DNA from: Bog-473 sp963721585
Lineage (GTDB): Bacteria > Actinomycetota > Acidimicrobiia > Acidimicrobiales > RAAP-2
DNA length: 64,000 bases
Direction: 5' to 3'
Assembly (NCBI GenBank): GCA_963721585.1
Contig: CAVRJN010000007.1
Span: 1-64,000 of the forward strand
Positions 35,307 to 45,189 of this stretch are shown in pieces (the first letter of the stretch is position 1; each line of letters begins with the position of its first letter). Made by a program: the position numbers and the translations under genes. The notes under the pieces were generated by a model. It was given only the letters and a program-made list of their open reading frames with translations, was not told the DNA's origin and searched no databases.

Positions 35307-37349
35307 ATGCCCGAATTCGAAGTCGTTTCTCCCTTCCAGCCTTCGGGTGACCAGCCCACCGCCATCACCGGACTGGCCAGGGGCGTGCGACGGGGTGACG
35401 CCTTCCAGACGCTGCAGGGCATCACCGGTTCCGGCAAGACGGCGACGATCGCCTGGATGATCGAGCAGGTCCAGCGCCCGACCCTCATCATCGAGCCGAA
35501 CAAGTCGCTGGCGGCCCAGCTCTCCTCGGAATTGCGGGAGCTGTTCCCCAAGAATCGGGTGGAGTTCTTCGTCTCCTACTACGACTACTACCAGCCCGAG
35601 GCGTACCTGCCGACGACGGACACCTACATAGAGAAGGACTCGTCCATCAACGACGAGATCGACCGGCTCCGGCACGCCACGACGTCGTCGCTCCTCATGC
35701 GGCGCGACGTGATCGTGGTGGCCTCGGTCTCCTGCATCTACGGACTGGGTTCGCCCGACGAGTACCGCGACCGCATCCTCGGCGTGAAGGTCGGCGAACA
35801 GGTGGACCAGCGCGCCATGCTGCGCCGCCTCGTCGACCTGCAGTACGCCCGCAACGACGTGAACCTCGTGCGCGGCACCTTCCGGGCCCGGGGCGACACC
35901 GTGGAGATCCACCCGGCCTACGAGGAGCAGGCGCTGCGGATCGAGATGTTCGGCGACACCATCGACCGCATCGTGCCCTTCGACGTCATGACCGGGGAGA
36001 TGGGGGACGAGATGGACGACGTGGCCGTCTACGCCGCCACGCACTACGTCACCGGCGACGACATCATTCAGCGCGCCGTGGGGTCCATCGAGGTGGAGCT
36101 GCGGGAGCGCCTCCAGCACTTCGAGAAGGAGGGCAAGCTGCTGGAGGCCCAGCGTCTGCGGGTGCGGACCGAGCACGACCTCGAGATGCTGGCCGAGACC
36201 GGCGTCTGCTCGGGGGTCGAGAACTACAGCCGGCACCTCGACGGCCGCGCACCCGGCGAGACGCCCTTCACGCTCCTGGATTTCTTCCCGAAGGACTACC
36301 TCTGCGTGATCGACGAGAGCCACGTCGCCGTCCCGCAGCTGCACGGGCAGTACGCCGGCGACAAGTCCCGCAAGGACATGCTCATCGAGCACGGCTTCCG
36401 GCTGCCCTCGGCCAGGGACAACCGGCCGCTCCGCTTCGAGGAGTTCATGGAGCGGGTGCCCCAGTGCGTCTTCGTCTCGGCGACACCGGGGGCATTCGAG
36501 CTCGAGCACTCCGCCCAGGTGGTGGAGCAGGTGATCCGCCCGACCGGTCTCGTCGACCCCGAGGTGACGATCATGCCCACCAAGGGGCAGGTGGACGACC
36601 TGCTCGCCCGCATCGGCCGCACGGTCGAGGCCGGGGGCCGCGTCCTGGTGACGACGCTGACCAAGAAGATGGCCGAGGACCTGACCGACTACCTGGCCGA
36701 CGCCGGCGTCAGGGTGCAGTACCTGCACTCCGACATCGACACCATCACCCGGATCGAGATCCTGCGCGAGCTGCGGCTGGGATCCATCGACGTCCTGGTC
36801 GGCATCAACCTGCTGCGGGAGGGCCTCGACCTGCCCGAGGTGGCTCTCGTGGCCATTCTCGATGCGGACAAGGAGGGCTTCCTGCGCTCGGCCTCCTCGC
36901 TGATCCAGACCATGGGCCGGGCGGCCCGCAACGTCGACGGCGTGGTCGTCCTCTACGCCGACACGGTCACCGACTCCATGCGCGAGGCCGTCTCCGTGAC
37001 CCAGCGCCGCCGCGAGGTGCAGATCGCCTACAACAAGGAGCACGGGATCAACCCCCAGACCATCCGCAAGTCGGTCACCGACATCCTGGAGCGCCTGCGC
37101 GGCAGCGGCGGCGGGGGGGTGGCCAAGGCGGGTCGCAGCCGGGCCGAGGTGCGGAAGAACGCGGCCGTGCGGGGCAACCAGCGGCCCGCCCTGCTGGCCG
37201 ACGGGGACGCCTCGACACCGGCGGAGGCGATCGAGCTCATGACCCAGCTCGAGGCGGAGATGAAGGCGGCCGCCGCCGAACTCCGCTACGAGGAGGCGGC
37301 CCTGCTGCGCGACGAGATCGCCGACCTGCGCGCCTCGGTCCCCGGCTGA
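35307..37349 (+). CDS. uvrB: Excinuclease ABC subunit B
   Basis: This 680-residue DNA-damage helicase belongs to nucleotide excision repair. Walker A is GITGSGKTATIA, the damage-probing beta-hairpin is YYDYYQPEAYLP, the DEAD-like motif is IDESHVA, and helicase motifs SATPG and RAARN follow. The C-terminal UVR domain (about 635-675) that binds UvrC is present. UvrB loads at damage with UvrA and recruits UvrC; all three genes are in this window. The downstream gene is convergent with an 11-nt gap. Confidence 0.97.
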   Translation: MPEFEVVSPFQPSGDQPTAITGLARGVRRGDAFQTLQGITGSGKTATIAWMIEQVQRPTLIIEPNKSLAAQLSSELRELFPKNRVEFFVSYYDYYQPEAYLPTTDTYIEKDSSINDEIDRLRHATTSSLLMRRDVIVVASVSCIYGLGSPDEYRDRILGVKVGEQVDQRAMLRRLVDLQYARNDVNLVRGTFRARGDTVEIHPAYEEQALRIEMFGDTIDRIVPFDVMTGEMGDEMDDVAVYAATHYVTGDDIIQRAVGSIEVELRERLQHFEKEGKLLEAQRLRVRTEHDLEMLAETGVCSGVENYSRHLDGRAPGETPFTLLDFFPKDYLCVIDESHVAVPQLHGQYAGDKSRKDMLIEHGFRLPSARDNRPLRFEEFMERVPQCVFVSATPGAFELEHSAQVVEQVIRPTGLVDPEVTIMPTKGQVDDLLARIGRTVEAGGRVLVTTLTKKMAEDLTDYLADAGVRVQYLHSDIDTITRIEILRELRLGSIDVLVGINLLREGLDLPEVALVAILDADKEGFLRSASSLIQTMGRAARNVDGVVVLYADTVTDSMREAVSVTQRRREVQIAYNKEHGINPQTIRKSVTDILERLRGSGGGGVAKAGRSRAEVRKNAAVRGNQRPALLADGDASTPAEAIELMTQLEAEMKAAAAELRYEEAALLRDEIADLRASVPG

Positions 37350-37360
37350 CGGCAGGCTCG

Positions 37361-40300
37361 TCAAGCTTTGTCGGCGCCCCCACCGGGCCAGTAGCGCTGC
37401 TCGAGCGCGGCGCACAGCGCGTGGTAGATCGGTTGGTGCAGTTCCTGCACCGCGGCGACCTCGGTGGCGGGCACGGCGACCCACGCGTCGGCCAGGCTCC
37501 CGAGCCGCTCCCCGGCGGCGCCGGTCAGCGCCAGGACGTGCATCCCGGCCGCACGGGCCGCCAGGGAGGCCAGCACGACGTTGCGAGACCGCCCCGACGT
37601 CGAGAGTGCCCAGAAGACGTCGCCGCGTCTGCCGTACCCGTGGATCTGCTGCGCCATGCCCATGTCGCCCGCGGTGTCGTTGGCCACGGCCGAGAGGAGG
37701 CCGGACTGGCTGGTCAGGCAGACGGCACGCAGGGCGCCCTCCAGGCGCTCGGCGAGGTAGTCGGCCTCGCAGGCCAAGGGACCGGGGGCCGAGTGTCGCA
37801 GCGCCGCCCGTTCCGGTCCTCCCAGCGGTCGCCGGTGCTCCATTCCCTTCATCAGCTCGCCGACGATGTGCTCTGCATCCGCCGCGCTTCCTCCGTTTCC
37901 CCCGACGTAGACGGTCCCTCCTGTCTCGATGGCTCGAGTCAGGAGTGAGAAAGCCGCCTCAATGTCGGAGCGGACGGGCGCCAGCTCCGGGTGGCGCGAC
38001 AGGAGGCCCGCGAAATCGGCATGACCCCGAGGCCGCACGTCGAGCTCCGGGATGTCCACGGTACGCGAGCTCGACGGATTCCCGTCGGGCATGAAGACCG
38101 TGCGGACCTCGTAGGGCCCGATCTCGCCCTCCCAGGCGCAGGGCGACCCGTCCGCAGCGGGACCGAGCGACAGCTGGACACGGCGGTGCGAACCGGCGAC
38201 CTCCCACAGTCTGGCCACGGTCCCACCCCCGTCCTCGGCCCGCTTGAGCACCGGCACCAGGACCCCTTCCCCTTCCAGGTGCAACGCCGTGCCCTCCGGC
38301 CCGAGCCGGCCGCGGTGCCAGGTGTCGAGCACCACCGGGAGGGTGGCCCGGTGCTCGGCGGCGCGCCGGGGGAGGGCGGCGCCGGCGGCGGGCCCGGCAT
38401 GGGGGACGAGGGCGTAGCGGATCCGGTGGTGTCCCTGGTCGGTGAACGGGTAGCCGGTGGGGTCCCCGGCTCCCCAGCCCCGCCCGTGGTCGGCCACGCG
38501 CGGGCTGCGTAGCACGGTGAGCCGCAGCGTGGCGCCCAGCGCGTCGTAGCCGCCCGCTCCCTCCGTCACGCAGGCCAGGCCCCAGCCGGCGGCCGCGGCG
38601 GAGAGGTCGACCCAGTGGACCATCGGTTCCTCGTGGCCCGAGCAGGGGCGCTCGACCGACCCGTAGGGTGCGCCGGCCGTGCTCGACGGCTGGTCCAGCG
38701 CCAGCGGGACGACGAGCTTGAGCACGCGGTGCTCCTCGTGCCAGTCGACGTCGAGGCGCACCTCCACGTCGCCGCGGCCGGCAGTGAGCGAGACCTCCTG
38801 GGCGACCGTCGTCCTGCCGTCGCCGAACGACCACACGCTGCGCACGGTGGCGCGCACCGGGCCGCGTTCGCCCACCACGACCGAGAGCAGCCGTCCCGAC
38901 TCTTCGGGACCGTCGTAGCGGGCGACGCCGTGCGACCAGGTGTCGCTGTCGTCGGGGACCAGAACCGGACGGACACCACCCCCCAGGAGCTCGGTACCCG
39001 GTGCGATGTCCCCCCCGAAGCACATCGCACTGGCCAGCGCGCCAGTCTCCTGGTCCACCTGCAGGCGCAGGCGGCCGTTCGTGAGGACCGCGTCGTCGCC
39101 GGCGTCCGCCGCATCGGGCACCTCGTCCGTCGAGGCTCCCGCGTGCGGGTCGACGACGTGGAGCCAGTAGCGCCGGTAGCCGAGAGGGGGCACCGTGACC
39201 TGGAGCAGGCCGCGCGTCGGGCTGTAGGTCACCTCCCCCGAGGGGACCTGCTGGACGACGACGCGCCGCCCCTCGGCGTCGCTGGCCACCGCGATCGGGT
39301 GCGCGACGGAGACGGACGCGGTGACCGGCCACGAGTGCGGGTTGCACACCAGCAGGGGCACGGGCAGCCCGGTGAAGGCGCTCTCCATGCTCTCGCCCGC
39401 CTCCGCGCCCTCGACCCAGGTGTCGACCTGCTCGGCGAGGCGGTGCAGCGCCCGCATCGCCAGCTGCTCGGCCCGGACCTCGCCCGAGACCAGCAGCGCC
39501 AGCACGGCTTCGGTGGCGCGGTCGGTGCAGGTGCCGCCGAGCGCGTCGTGAAACTGTGCGAAGAGCACGCCTTCCCACGCCGCCGCCAGCTCCCGACGGA
39601 CGTCGGGGGCGTCGCCCGTCAGGAGCCGGCACATCTCGGTGAAGGCCTCGGCGGCGATCAGCGCGTCCTCCGCCCGCGCGTTGGCCAGCTTGAGGTCGGC
39701 GTGTGTCGAGTAGCAGCCCACGGCGTGCCACTGCAGCTCCCCGTCCACCACCGGCAGGGCGTCCATCGCGCCCGGCGCGCCATCGAGGGTCTCGAAGTAC
39801 ACGGCGGGGTCGCCGAAGGCGACGGCGCCCTCGTGCTCGACCGCGAGCGCGTGCACGGTCGCGATGGCCAGGCGGGTCGGCCCGCCGCCGTGGTCGCCCA
39901 CCCCGAAGAACGCCATCAGGGGGATTCCGAGTTCCTCGCTCCGTTCGAGCAGTTCGGCAGACCGCGAGCGCAGCGTCTCCTCCTCGGCCCAGCTCGGGGT
40001 GGAGTATTCGATGGGGATCTGGAACGCCGGGAGCTCGGTGCCGTCGGTGCCGCGCCAGCGGAAGGCGGGGGAGGGGAGGGGCTTCTCGTCCGGACCCGGC
40101 CGCATGAAGACATAGGCGCCGATCCCCGAGGCCGCCAGCAGCTGCGGGAGCGACCCGGCGTGTCCGAACGAGTCCACGTTGTAGCCGATCCGGGCCGTGA
40201 CCCCCAGGTGCTCGGCCAGGAAGCGCTGCCCGTAGAGGAGCTGCCGGCACACCGACTCGCCTGCCGGCAGGTTGCAGTCCGGCTCGACCCACTGGCCGCC

Positions 40301-40558
40301 CGTGACGACCCAGCGCCCGTCCCCCACGAGGACGCGGATGCGGGCGAACAGCTCGGGGGACGTCTCCATGACCCAGCGGTAGTAGCTGGCCGAGCTGGCG
40401 GTGAACGTGAGGTCGGGATCCTCGTCGAGCCGGTCAGCGGCGGCCCTGAACGTCTGGAGGACCTCGTGCATGCCCTCGTCCCACGCCCAGATCCACATGG
40501 GATCGATGTGTGCGTTCCCGATCATGAAGAGACGGGGGTTGGGGGGCGTGGCGGGCAC
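37361..40558 (-). CDS. GH38 alpha-mannosidase fused to a GmhA-like SIS domain
   Basis: The 1065-residue product has two parts. Residues 1 to about 835 are a glycoside hydrolase 38 alpha-mannosidase: NAHIDPMWIWAWDEG (zinc His/Asp), YNVDSFGHAGSLPQLL, and FGVGDHGGGPTR, followed by beta domains. Residues about 860-1060 are a SIS phosphosugar-binding domain of the GmhA/DiaA type, with YVGGNGGSAADAEHIVGEL and ALSTSGRSRNVVLA. No stop or frameshift separates them. Family knowledge suggests mannoside trimming plus sugar-phosphate isomerisation or sensing; combining the two in one chain is my inference. No signal peptide, so probably cytosolic. Confidence 0.88.
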   Translation of the reverse strand: MPATPPNPRLFMIGNAHIDPMWIWAWDEGMHEVLQTFRAAADRLDEDPDLTFTASSASYYRWVMETSPELFARIRVLVGDGRWVVTGGQWVEPDCNLPAGESVCRQLLYGQRFLAEHLGVTARIGYNVDSFGHAGSLPQLLAASGIGAYVFMRPGPDEKPLPSPAFRWRGTDGTELPAFQIPIEYSTPSWAEEETLRSRSAELLERSEELGIPLMAFFGVGDHGGGPTRLAIATVHALAVEHEGAVAFGDPAVYFETLDGAPGAMDALPVVDGELQWHAVGCYSTHADLKLANARAEDALIAAEAFTEMCRLLTGDAPDVRRELAAAWEGVLFAQFHDALGGTCTDRATEAVLALLVSGEVRAEQLAMRALHRLAEQVDTWVEGAEAGESMESAFTGLPVPLLVCNPHSWPVTASVSVAHPIAVASDAEGRRVVVQQVPSGEVTYSPTRGLLQVTVPPLGYRRYWLHVVDPHAGASTDEVPDAADAGDDAVLTNGRLRLQVDQETGALASAMCFGGDIAPGTELLGGGVRPVLVPDDSDTWSHGVARYDGPEESGRLLSVVVGERGPVRATVRSVWSFGDGRTTVAQEVSLTAGRGDVEVRLDVDWHEEHRVLKLVVPLALDQPSSTAGAPYGSVERPCSGHEEPMVHWVDLSAAAAGWGLACVTEGAGGYDALGATLRLTVLRSPRVADHGRGWGAGDPTGYPFTDQGHHRIRYALVPHAGPAAGAALPRRAAEHRATLPVVLDTWHRGRLGPEGTALHLEGEGVLVPVLKRAEDGGGTVARLWEVAGSHRRVQLSLGPAADGSPCAWEGEIGPYEVRTVFMPDGNPSSSRTVDIPELDVRPRGHADFAGLLSRHPELAPVRSDIEAAFSLLTRAIETGGTVYVGGNGGSAADAEHIVGELMKGMEHRRPLGGPERAALRHSAPGPLACEADYLAERLEGALRAVCLTSQSGLLSAVANDTAGDMGMAQQIHGYGRRGDVFWALSTSGRSRNVVLASLAARAAGMHVLALTGAAGERLGSLADAWVAVPATEVAAVQELHQPIYHALCAALEQRYWPGGGADKA

Positions 40559-40566
40559 GACACGCC

Positions 40567-40572
40567 AGTGTA
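40567..40572 (-). promoter_or_regulatory. TACACT -10 element of the GH38-SIS gene
   Basis: On the minus strand TACACT lies 8 nt before GTG 40558. No Shine-Dalgarno is present, which supports this GTG as a leaderless start. Confidence 0.45.
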
Positions 40573-40607
40573 GGGACGGCCACCCGGCAGGACGGATGGA
40601 CCCCAGT

Positions 40608-40613
40608 TAGCCT
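40608..40613 (+). promoter_or_regulatory. TAGCCT -10 element of the SnoaL-like gene
   Basis: TAGCCT lies 6 nt before ATG 40620, with no ribosome binding site. Confidence 0.45.
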
Positions 40614-40619
40614 GCCGCC

Positions 40620-41000
40620 ATGCCCACCACCGCCCAACTCCGCCAGGTCATGGAGCGCTACGCCGCCGTTGTCACCGCCAAGGACGCCGGGGCCTACGCC
40701 GCACTCTTCACGCCCGATGCCGTCCAGATGGATCCCTACCCGAGCGGACTCCACACGGGACGGGACGAGATCAAGGCCTTCATTCAGTCGGGCTTCGACG
40801 GGTGCGAGACCATGACCTTCGAGGTGGAGGAGGTCCACCCGGTGGCCGACAAGGCCGCCATCCGCTTCCAGATCACGCTCGGCCTGGCCGACGACGCCAC
40901 GATGTACATCCGCGGTGTCGAGGTCTTCACCATCACCGACGACGGTCTCATCAGCGCGGTGGAGGCCTACTGGGGCGATGAGGACGTGACCTTCGCCTGA
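40620..41000 (+). CDS. SnoaL/NTF2-like protein
   Basis: This 126-residue protein has the cone-shaped SnoaL/ketosteroid-isomerase-like pattern: an N-terminal helix (VMERYAAVVTAKDAGAYAAL), then FTPDAVQMDPYPSGLHTGRD and beta strands ending in EAYWGDEDVTF. Relatives include steroid isomerases, polyketide cyclases and binding proteins. The sequence does not fix an enzymatic role. It stands alone between divergent GH38-SIS and uvrA. Confidence 0.75.
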   Translation: MPTTAQLRQVMERYAAVVTAKDAGAYAALFTPDAVQMDPYPSGLHTGRDEIKAFIQSGFDGCETMTFEVEEVHPVADKAAIRFQITLGLADDATMYIRGVEVFTITDDGLISAVEAYWGDEDVTFA

Positions 41001-41081
41001 CGCCGCGAGCAGCGACGGCGCCCCGGCGCGGCGACCCCACCGCGGTGACCAGGACCTGGATGGCGTGACACAGCGCACCGG

Positions 41082-41087
41082 TATCCT
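41082..41087 (+). promoter_or_regulatory. TATCCT -10 element of uvrA
   Basis: TATCCT lies 6 nt before ATG 41094 without a ribosome binding site, the clearest leaderless arrangement in the window. Confidence 0.5.
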
Positions 41088-41093
41088 CACCGG

Positions 41094-44033
41094 ATGGCCG
41101 ACCGTCTCGTCGTTCGCGGAGCTCGCGAGCACAACCTGCGCGATGTGTCGCTCGACCTGCCGCGGGACAAGCTGGTCGTCTTCACCGGCTTGTCCGGCTC
41201 GGGCAAATCCTCCCTGGCCTTCGACACCATCTACGCCGAGGGGCAGCGGCGCTACGTCGAGTCCCTCTCCGCCTACGCCCGCCAATTCCTGGGCCAGATG
41301 GACAAGCCCGACGTCGACTTCATCGAGGGCCTGTCCCCGGCGATCTCCATCGACCAGAAGTCGGCCTCCCGCAACCCCCGCTCGACCGTGGGGACGATCA
41401 CCGAGGTCTACGACTACCTGCGCCTCCTGTATGCCCGCATCGGCCATCCGCACTGCCCCGTCTGCGGGCGGCCCGTGGCGCGCCAGACCCCCCAGCAGAT
41501 CGTCGACCGCGTCCTCGAGCTGCCCGAGGGCACCCGGTTCCAGGTCATGGCCCCCGTGGTGCGGGGCCGCAAGGGCGAATACAGCACGCTCCTCGACGAC
41601 CTGGCGAAGCAGGGCTTCGCCCGGGTGCGGGTCGACGGTGTGCCCATAGAGCTGTCCGAGCGGGCCGACGTCAACCTGGCCCGCTACGAGATGCACACCA
41701 TCGAGGTCGTAGTGGACCGCCTGGTGAGCCGGGCCAACATGCGCCAGCGGCTGACCGAGTCGATCGAGACCGCCCTGGAGCTGACGGGCGGCACGGCCGA
41801 GGTGCTCGTGATGAACGGCCGGGGCGGAGGGGGCGGAGCCGGCGGTGGGAAGGGCAAGGGAGCCGGCGCCGACGGGTCCGACGCCGACACCGGGTCCGAC
41901 GCCGACACCGGGTCCGACGAGGCCATCACCTTCTCCCAGCACCTGTCCTGCACGCACTGTGGCATCAGCTTCGAGGAGCCCGCGCCCCGCAGCTTCTCCT
42001 TCAACTCGCCTTACGGGGCCTGCCCGGTCTGCCTCGGTCTGGGCACGAAGTTCGAGGTCGACCCCGAGCTGGTCGTGCCCGACGACTCGTTGTCCCTCGC
42101 CGAGGGCGCGCTGGCGCCGTGGGCCGGGGCGCGCAGTGAGTACTTCACCGGGCTCCAGGCCGGCGTCGCCGATTTCGGCGGCTTCGACTTCGACGCCTCG
42201 TGGAAGTCGCTCAAGGCCAAGGACAAGAAGCTCGTCCTCTACGGGACGGGCAGCCGCTCGGTGCACGTCACCTACAAGAACCGCTTCAACCGCAAGCGCT
42301 CGTACGAGGCGATCTTCGAGGGGATCATCCCGTGGCTGCAGCGCCGCCACGGCGAGTCCGAGTCGGACTGGTCACGTGAGCAGATCGAGCAGTACATGCG
42401 CGAGGTGGACTGCCCCGCGTGCAAGGGCGCGCGCCTCAAGCCCGAGTCCCTCGCCGTCACCGTCGGGGGGCGCAACATCTACGAGCTCTGCAGCCTCTCC
42501 ATCGCCAACGCGGTCGACGCGATGGCGGGCCTGGAGTTGAGCGAGCGCGAGCACATGATCGCCGACCGGGTCTTCAAGGAAGTGCGCGAGCGCATGCAGT
42601 TCCTGCTCGACGTCGGCCTCGACTACCTCTCCCTGGCTCGCTCTGCCGGCACTTTGTCCGGGGGAGAGGCCCAGCGGATCCGACTGGCCAGCCAGATCGG
42701 CAGCGGTCTGGTCGGCGTGCTCTACGTGCTCGACGAGCCTTCCATCGGCTTGCACCAGCGCGACAACCAGCGCCTCATCGCCACGCTGGAGCGGCTGCGC
42801 AACCTGGGCAACACGGTCATCGTGGTCGAGCACGACGAGGAGACCATCCTCGCCGCCGACTATGTCGTCGACATCGGGCCCGGAGCGGGGGAGCACGGAG
42901 GCAACGTCGTGCACGCCGGTCCGGTTCGCGGCCGGGGCGGGTTGCTGACCAACAAGGCGTCGATCACGGGGCAATACCTGTCGGGCAAGAAATCGATCCC
43001 CGTGCCGGCCCGTCGCCGTCCCGGCACGGGTGACGTGGTGACCGTGCGGGGCGCCCGTGAGCACAACCTCAAGGACATCGACGTCTCCTTCCCGCTGGGG
43101 TGCCTGATCGCGGTGACCGGTGTCTCGGGGTCGGGCAAGTCGACGCTCGTGAACGACATCCTGCTGCGCTCGCTCGCCCAGCACCTGCACCGGGCCAAGG
43201 CGGTCCCCGGCCTGCACCGCAAGGTGGAGGGCATGGACAAGCTCGACAAGGTGGTCGACGTCGACCAGGCACCCATCGGGCGCACGCCGCGTTCGAACCC
43301 GGCCACCTACACGGGCGTCTTCGACCACATCCGCAAGCTCTTCGCCCAGACGGCCGAGGCCAAGGTGCGCGGCTACCAGCCGGGTCGCTTCTCGTTCAAC
43401 GTGCGCGGCGGGCGCTGTGAGGCGTGTGCGGGCGACGGCACCATCAAGATCGAGATGCACTTCCTGCCCGACGTCTACGTCCCCTGTGAGATCTGCCACG
43501 GCGCGCGCTACAACCGCGACACGCTCGAGATCACCTTCCGGGGCAAGACCATCGCCGACGTGCTCGACCTGTCCTGCGAGGAGGCGCTGAGCTTCTTCGC
43601 CAAGCAGCCGCCGATCGCCCGCCACATGCAGACGCTGGTCGACGTCGGTCTGGGCTACGTCCGCCTGGGCCAGCCCGCGCCGACGCTCTCGGGTGGGGAG
43701 GCGCAGCGGGTGAAGCTGGCCAGCGAGCTGAGCCGCCGCCCGACGGGCCACACCTTCTACATCCTCGACGAGCCCACGACCGGCCTGCACTTCGAGGACA
43801 CACGCCGACTGCTCGAGGTGCTGGGCCGCCTCGTCGAGCAGGGGAACACGGTCGTCGTCATTGAGCACAACCTCGACGTGATCAAGACGGCGGACTGGAT
43901 CATCGATCTCGGACCCGAGGGCGGCGACAAGGGCGGTTCGGTGATCGCCGAGGGCACACCCGAACAGGTGGCCAAGACGGCGGGCAGTTACACCGGCGAG
44001 GTGCTCAAGCCGGTGTTGGCCAGAGCCAAGTAG
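41094..44033 (+). CDS. uvrA: Excinuclease ABC subunit A
   Basis: The 979-residue damage-recognition ATPase has two ABC modules: GLSGSGKSSLAFDT and GVSGSGKSTLVND as Walker A, LSGGEAQRIRLA and LSGGEAQRVKLA signatures. Zinc-binding cysteines are in CPVCGR, CTHCG with CPVC, and CEACAGDG with CEICHG. It forms a dimer that hands damaged DNA to UvrB. Unusual is a Gly/Lys-rich then Asp/Thr/Gly/Ser stretch at about residues 242-277, built on an 18-bp tandem repeat, just before the CTHCG zinc module. Start ATG 41094 is supported by the adjacent -10. Confidence 0.97.
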   Translation: MADRLVVRGAREHNLRDVSLDLPRDKLVVFTGLSGSGKSSLAFDTIYAEGQRRYVESLSAYARQFLGQMDKPDVDFIEGLSPAISIDQKSASRNPRSTVGTITEVYDYLRLLYARIGHPHCPVCGRPVARQTPQQIVDRVLELPEGTRFQVMAPVVRGRKGEYSTLLDDLAKQGFARVRVDGVPIELSERADVNLARYEMHTIEVVVDRLVSRANMRQRLTESIETALELTGGTAEVLVMNGRGGGGGAGGGKGKGAGADGSDADTGSDADTGSDEAITFSQHLSCTHCGISFEEPAPRSFSFNSPYGACPVCLGLGTKFEVDPELVVPDDSLSLAEGALAPWAGARSEYFTGLQAGVADFGGFDFDASWKSLKAKDKKLVLYGTGSRSVHVTYKNRFNRKRSYEAIFEGIIPWLQRRHGESESDWSREQIEQYMREVDCPACKGARLKPESLAVTVGGRNIYELCSLSIANAVDAMAGLELSEREHMIADRVFKEVRERMQFLLDVGLDYLSLARSAGTLSGGEAQRIRLASQIGSGLVGVLYVLDEPSIGLHQRDNQRLIATLERLRNLGNTVIVVEHDEETILAADYVVDIGPGAGEHGGNVVHAGPVRGRGGLLTNKASITGQYLSGKKSIPVPARRRPGTGDVVTVRGAREHNLKDIDVSFPLGCLIAVTGVSGSGKSTLVNDILLRSLAQHLHRAKAVPGLHRKVEGMDKLDKVVDVDQAPIGRTPRSNPATYTGVFDHIRKLFAQTAEAKVRGYQPGRFSFNVRGGRCEACAGDGTIKIEMHFLPDVYVPCEICHGARYNRDTLEITFRGKTIADVLDLSCEEALSFFAKQPPIARHMQTLVDVGLGYVRLGQPAPTLSGGEAQRVKLASELSRRPTGHTFYILDEPTTGLHFEDTRRLLEVLGRLVEQGNTVVVIEHNLDVIKTADWIIDLGPEGGDKGGSVIAEGTPEQVAKTAGSYTGEVLKPVLARAK
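41874..41920. repeat. 18-bp tandem repeat inside uvrA
   Basis: GGGTCCGACGCCGACACC occurs twice in a row (41874-41891, 41892-41909), then a partial third copy. It encodes the GSDADT linker repeats and keeps frame. Confidence 0.85.
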
Positions 44034-44062
44034 CCCTCCGAGGGCGGGCGGCCCGTCGATGC

Positions 44063-44083
44063 TCGTCGACGCCCGGTCGACGA
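44063..44083 (+). terminator. Hairpin after uvrA
   Basis: A perfect 8-bp stem (TCGTCGAC/GTCGACGA) with a 5-nt loop lies 30 nt after the uvrA stop, followed by AGTTTGG. The T-tract is poor, so termination is likely but not certain. Confidence 0.45.
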
Positions 44084-44178
44084 AGTTTGGCAGGGCCAAC
44101 CGCCAAGTTGGGTATAGGCCCTAGGACGTCGTACGAACTCGCACGACGCTGCCGGGAACGACACACCACGGAGGAACC

Positions 44179-44961
44179 ATGACGACCACGCCAGAGCACC
44201 CGCCAACCGCGCCGCGCGGCATGCCGCCCGTTGTCGACCTTCCCACCTGGCAGGCCGCCCGCGACGAGCTCCTCGTCCGCGAGAAGGCCCATACACACGA
44301 GGGCGATGCCATCGCCGCCGCGCGCCGCCGTCTGCCGATGGTGGAGCTGGACGGGACCGTCGAGGTCGTCGGACCCAACGGCCCGGTCCCGTTCCTGGAC
44401 CTCTTCGACGGCCGCGACGAGCTCGTCGTCTACAAGCACATGTGGTACGACGGCGCTCTGCACCAAGGGCAGTGTGAGGGCTGCACCGTGACCGCCTGGC
44501 ACGTCAAGGATGCCGTCTACCTCAACGCACGCGGCGTGTCGTTCGCCATTCTGACCACGGGCCGGTGGGACGAGGTGGCCTCCTTCGTCGAGTTCATGGG
44601 CTACACCCAGCCCTGGTACTCGGTGCGCCATGTGGAGCCACCGGTCGGGGGCGGCATGGGCTCCGCCACCTGCTTCCTGCGCGACGGCGACCGTGTGTTC
44701 CTCACCTATTCCACGACCGGCCGTGGCATCGAGCCGATCGACGGGTCCTTCGGCCTTCTCGACATGACGCCCTACGGCCGCGGCGAGGCGTGGGAAGACA
44801 GCCCTGAGGGATGGCCGGAAGGACGGAACCCGTGCTGGTACTGGCGTTCGGACGCGGACGGTGACACCACCTGGGGCCCGACCGGTCGACCGGTCCCGCA
44901 GTGGACTCGTCCCGAGGCGACCCCCGTGGAGACCCTCGGCCGGCACGGTCCCTGGGGCTGA
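44179..44961 (+). CDS. DUF899 family thioredoxin-fold protein
   Basis: The 260-residue protein matches DUF899, proteins with a thioredoxin-like fold of unknown reaction. Visible family traits are LPTWQAARDELLVREKAHT near the start, LFDGRDELVVYKHMWYD, and EGCTVTAWHVKDAVYLNARG containing the family's Cys (QCEGC). No export signal. It starts at ATG 44179 after a good GGAGG site, unlike the leaderless neighbours. It may take part in redox chemistry, but there is no direct evidence. Confidence 0.85.
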   Translation: MTTTPEHPPTAPRGMPPVVDLPTWQAARDELLVREKAHTHEGDAIAAARRRLPMVELDGTVEVVGPNGPVPFLDLFDGRDELVVYKHMWYDGALHQGQCEGCTVTAWHVKDAVYLNARGVSFAILTTGRWDEVASFVEFMGYTQPWYSVRHVEPPVGGGMGSATCFLRDGDRVFLTYSTTGRGIEPIDGSFGLLDMTPYGRGEAWEDSPEGWPEGRNPCWYWRSDADGDTTWGPTGRPVPQWTRPEATPVETLGRHGPWG

Positions 44962-45189
44962 GGAGCCCACGTCGACGGTGCGCCGGCACTGCGCACGTCA
45001 CCGCTTGCATCCCATGTGCACCGGAGCCCGTCGCAGCACACCCCTGGCACCGCGCCTTTGTCGTTGTTGACACTCCCGCTGAACGGTCTTCCCGACGGGC
45101 CAGATGTCGCAGATTTCTAAGGAAATAACGGCAATTTCGCCGGTTTCGTCTGGGCCTCGGGTGTCACAGCCGCGTGTTTCCATCAGGAG

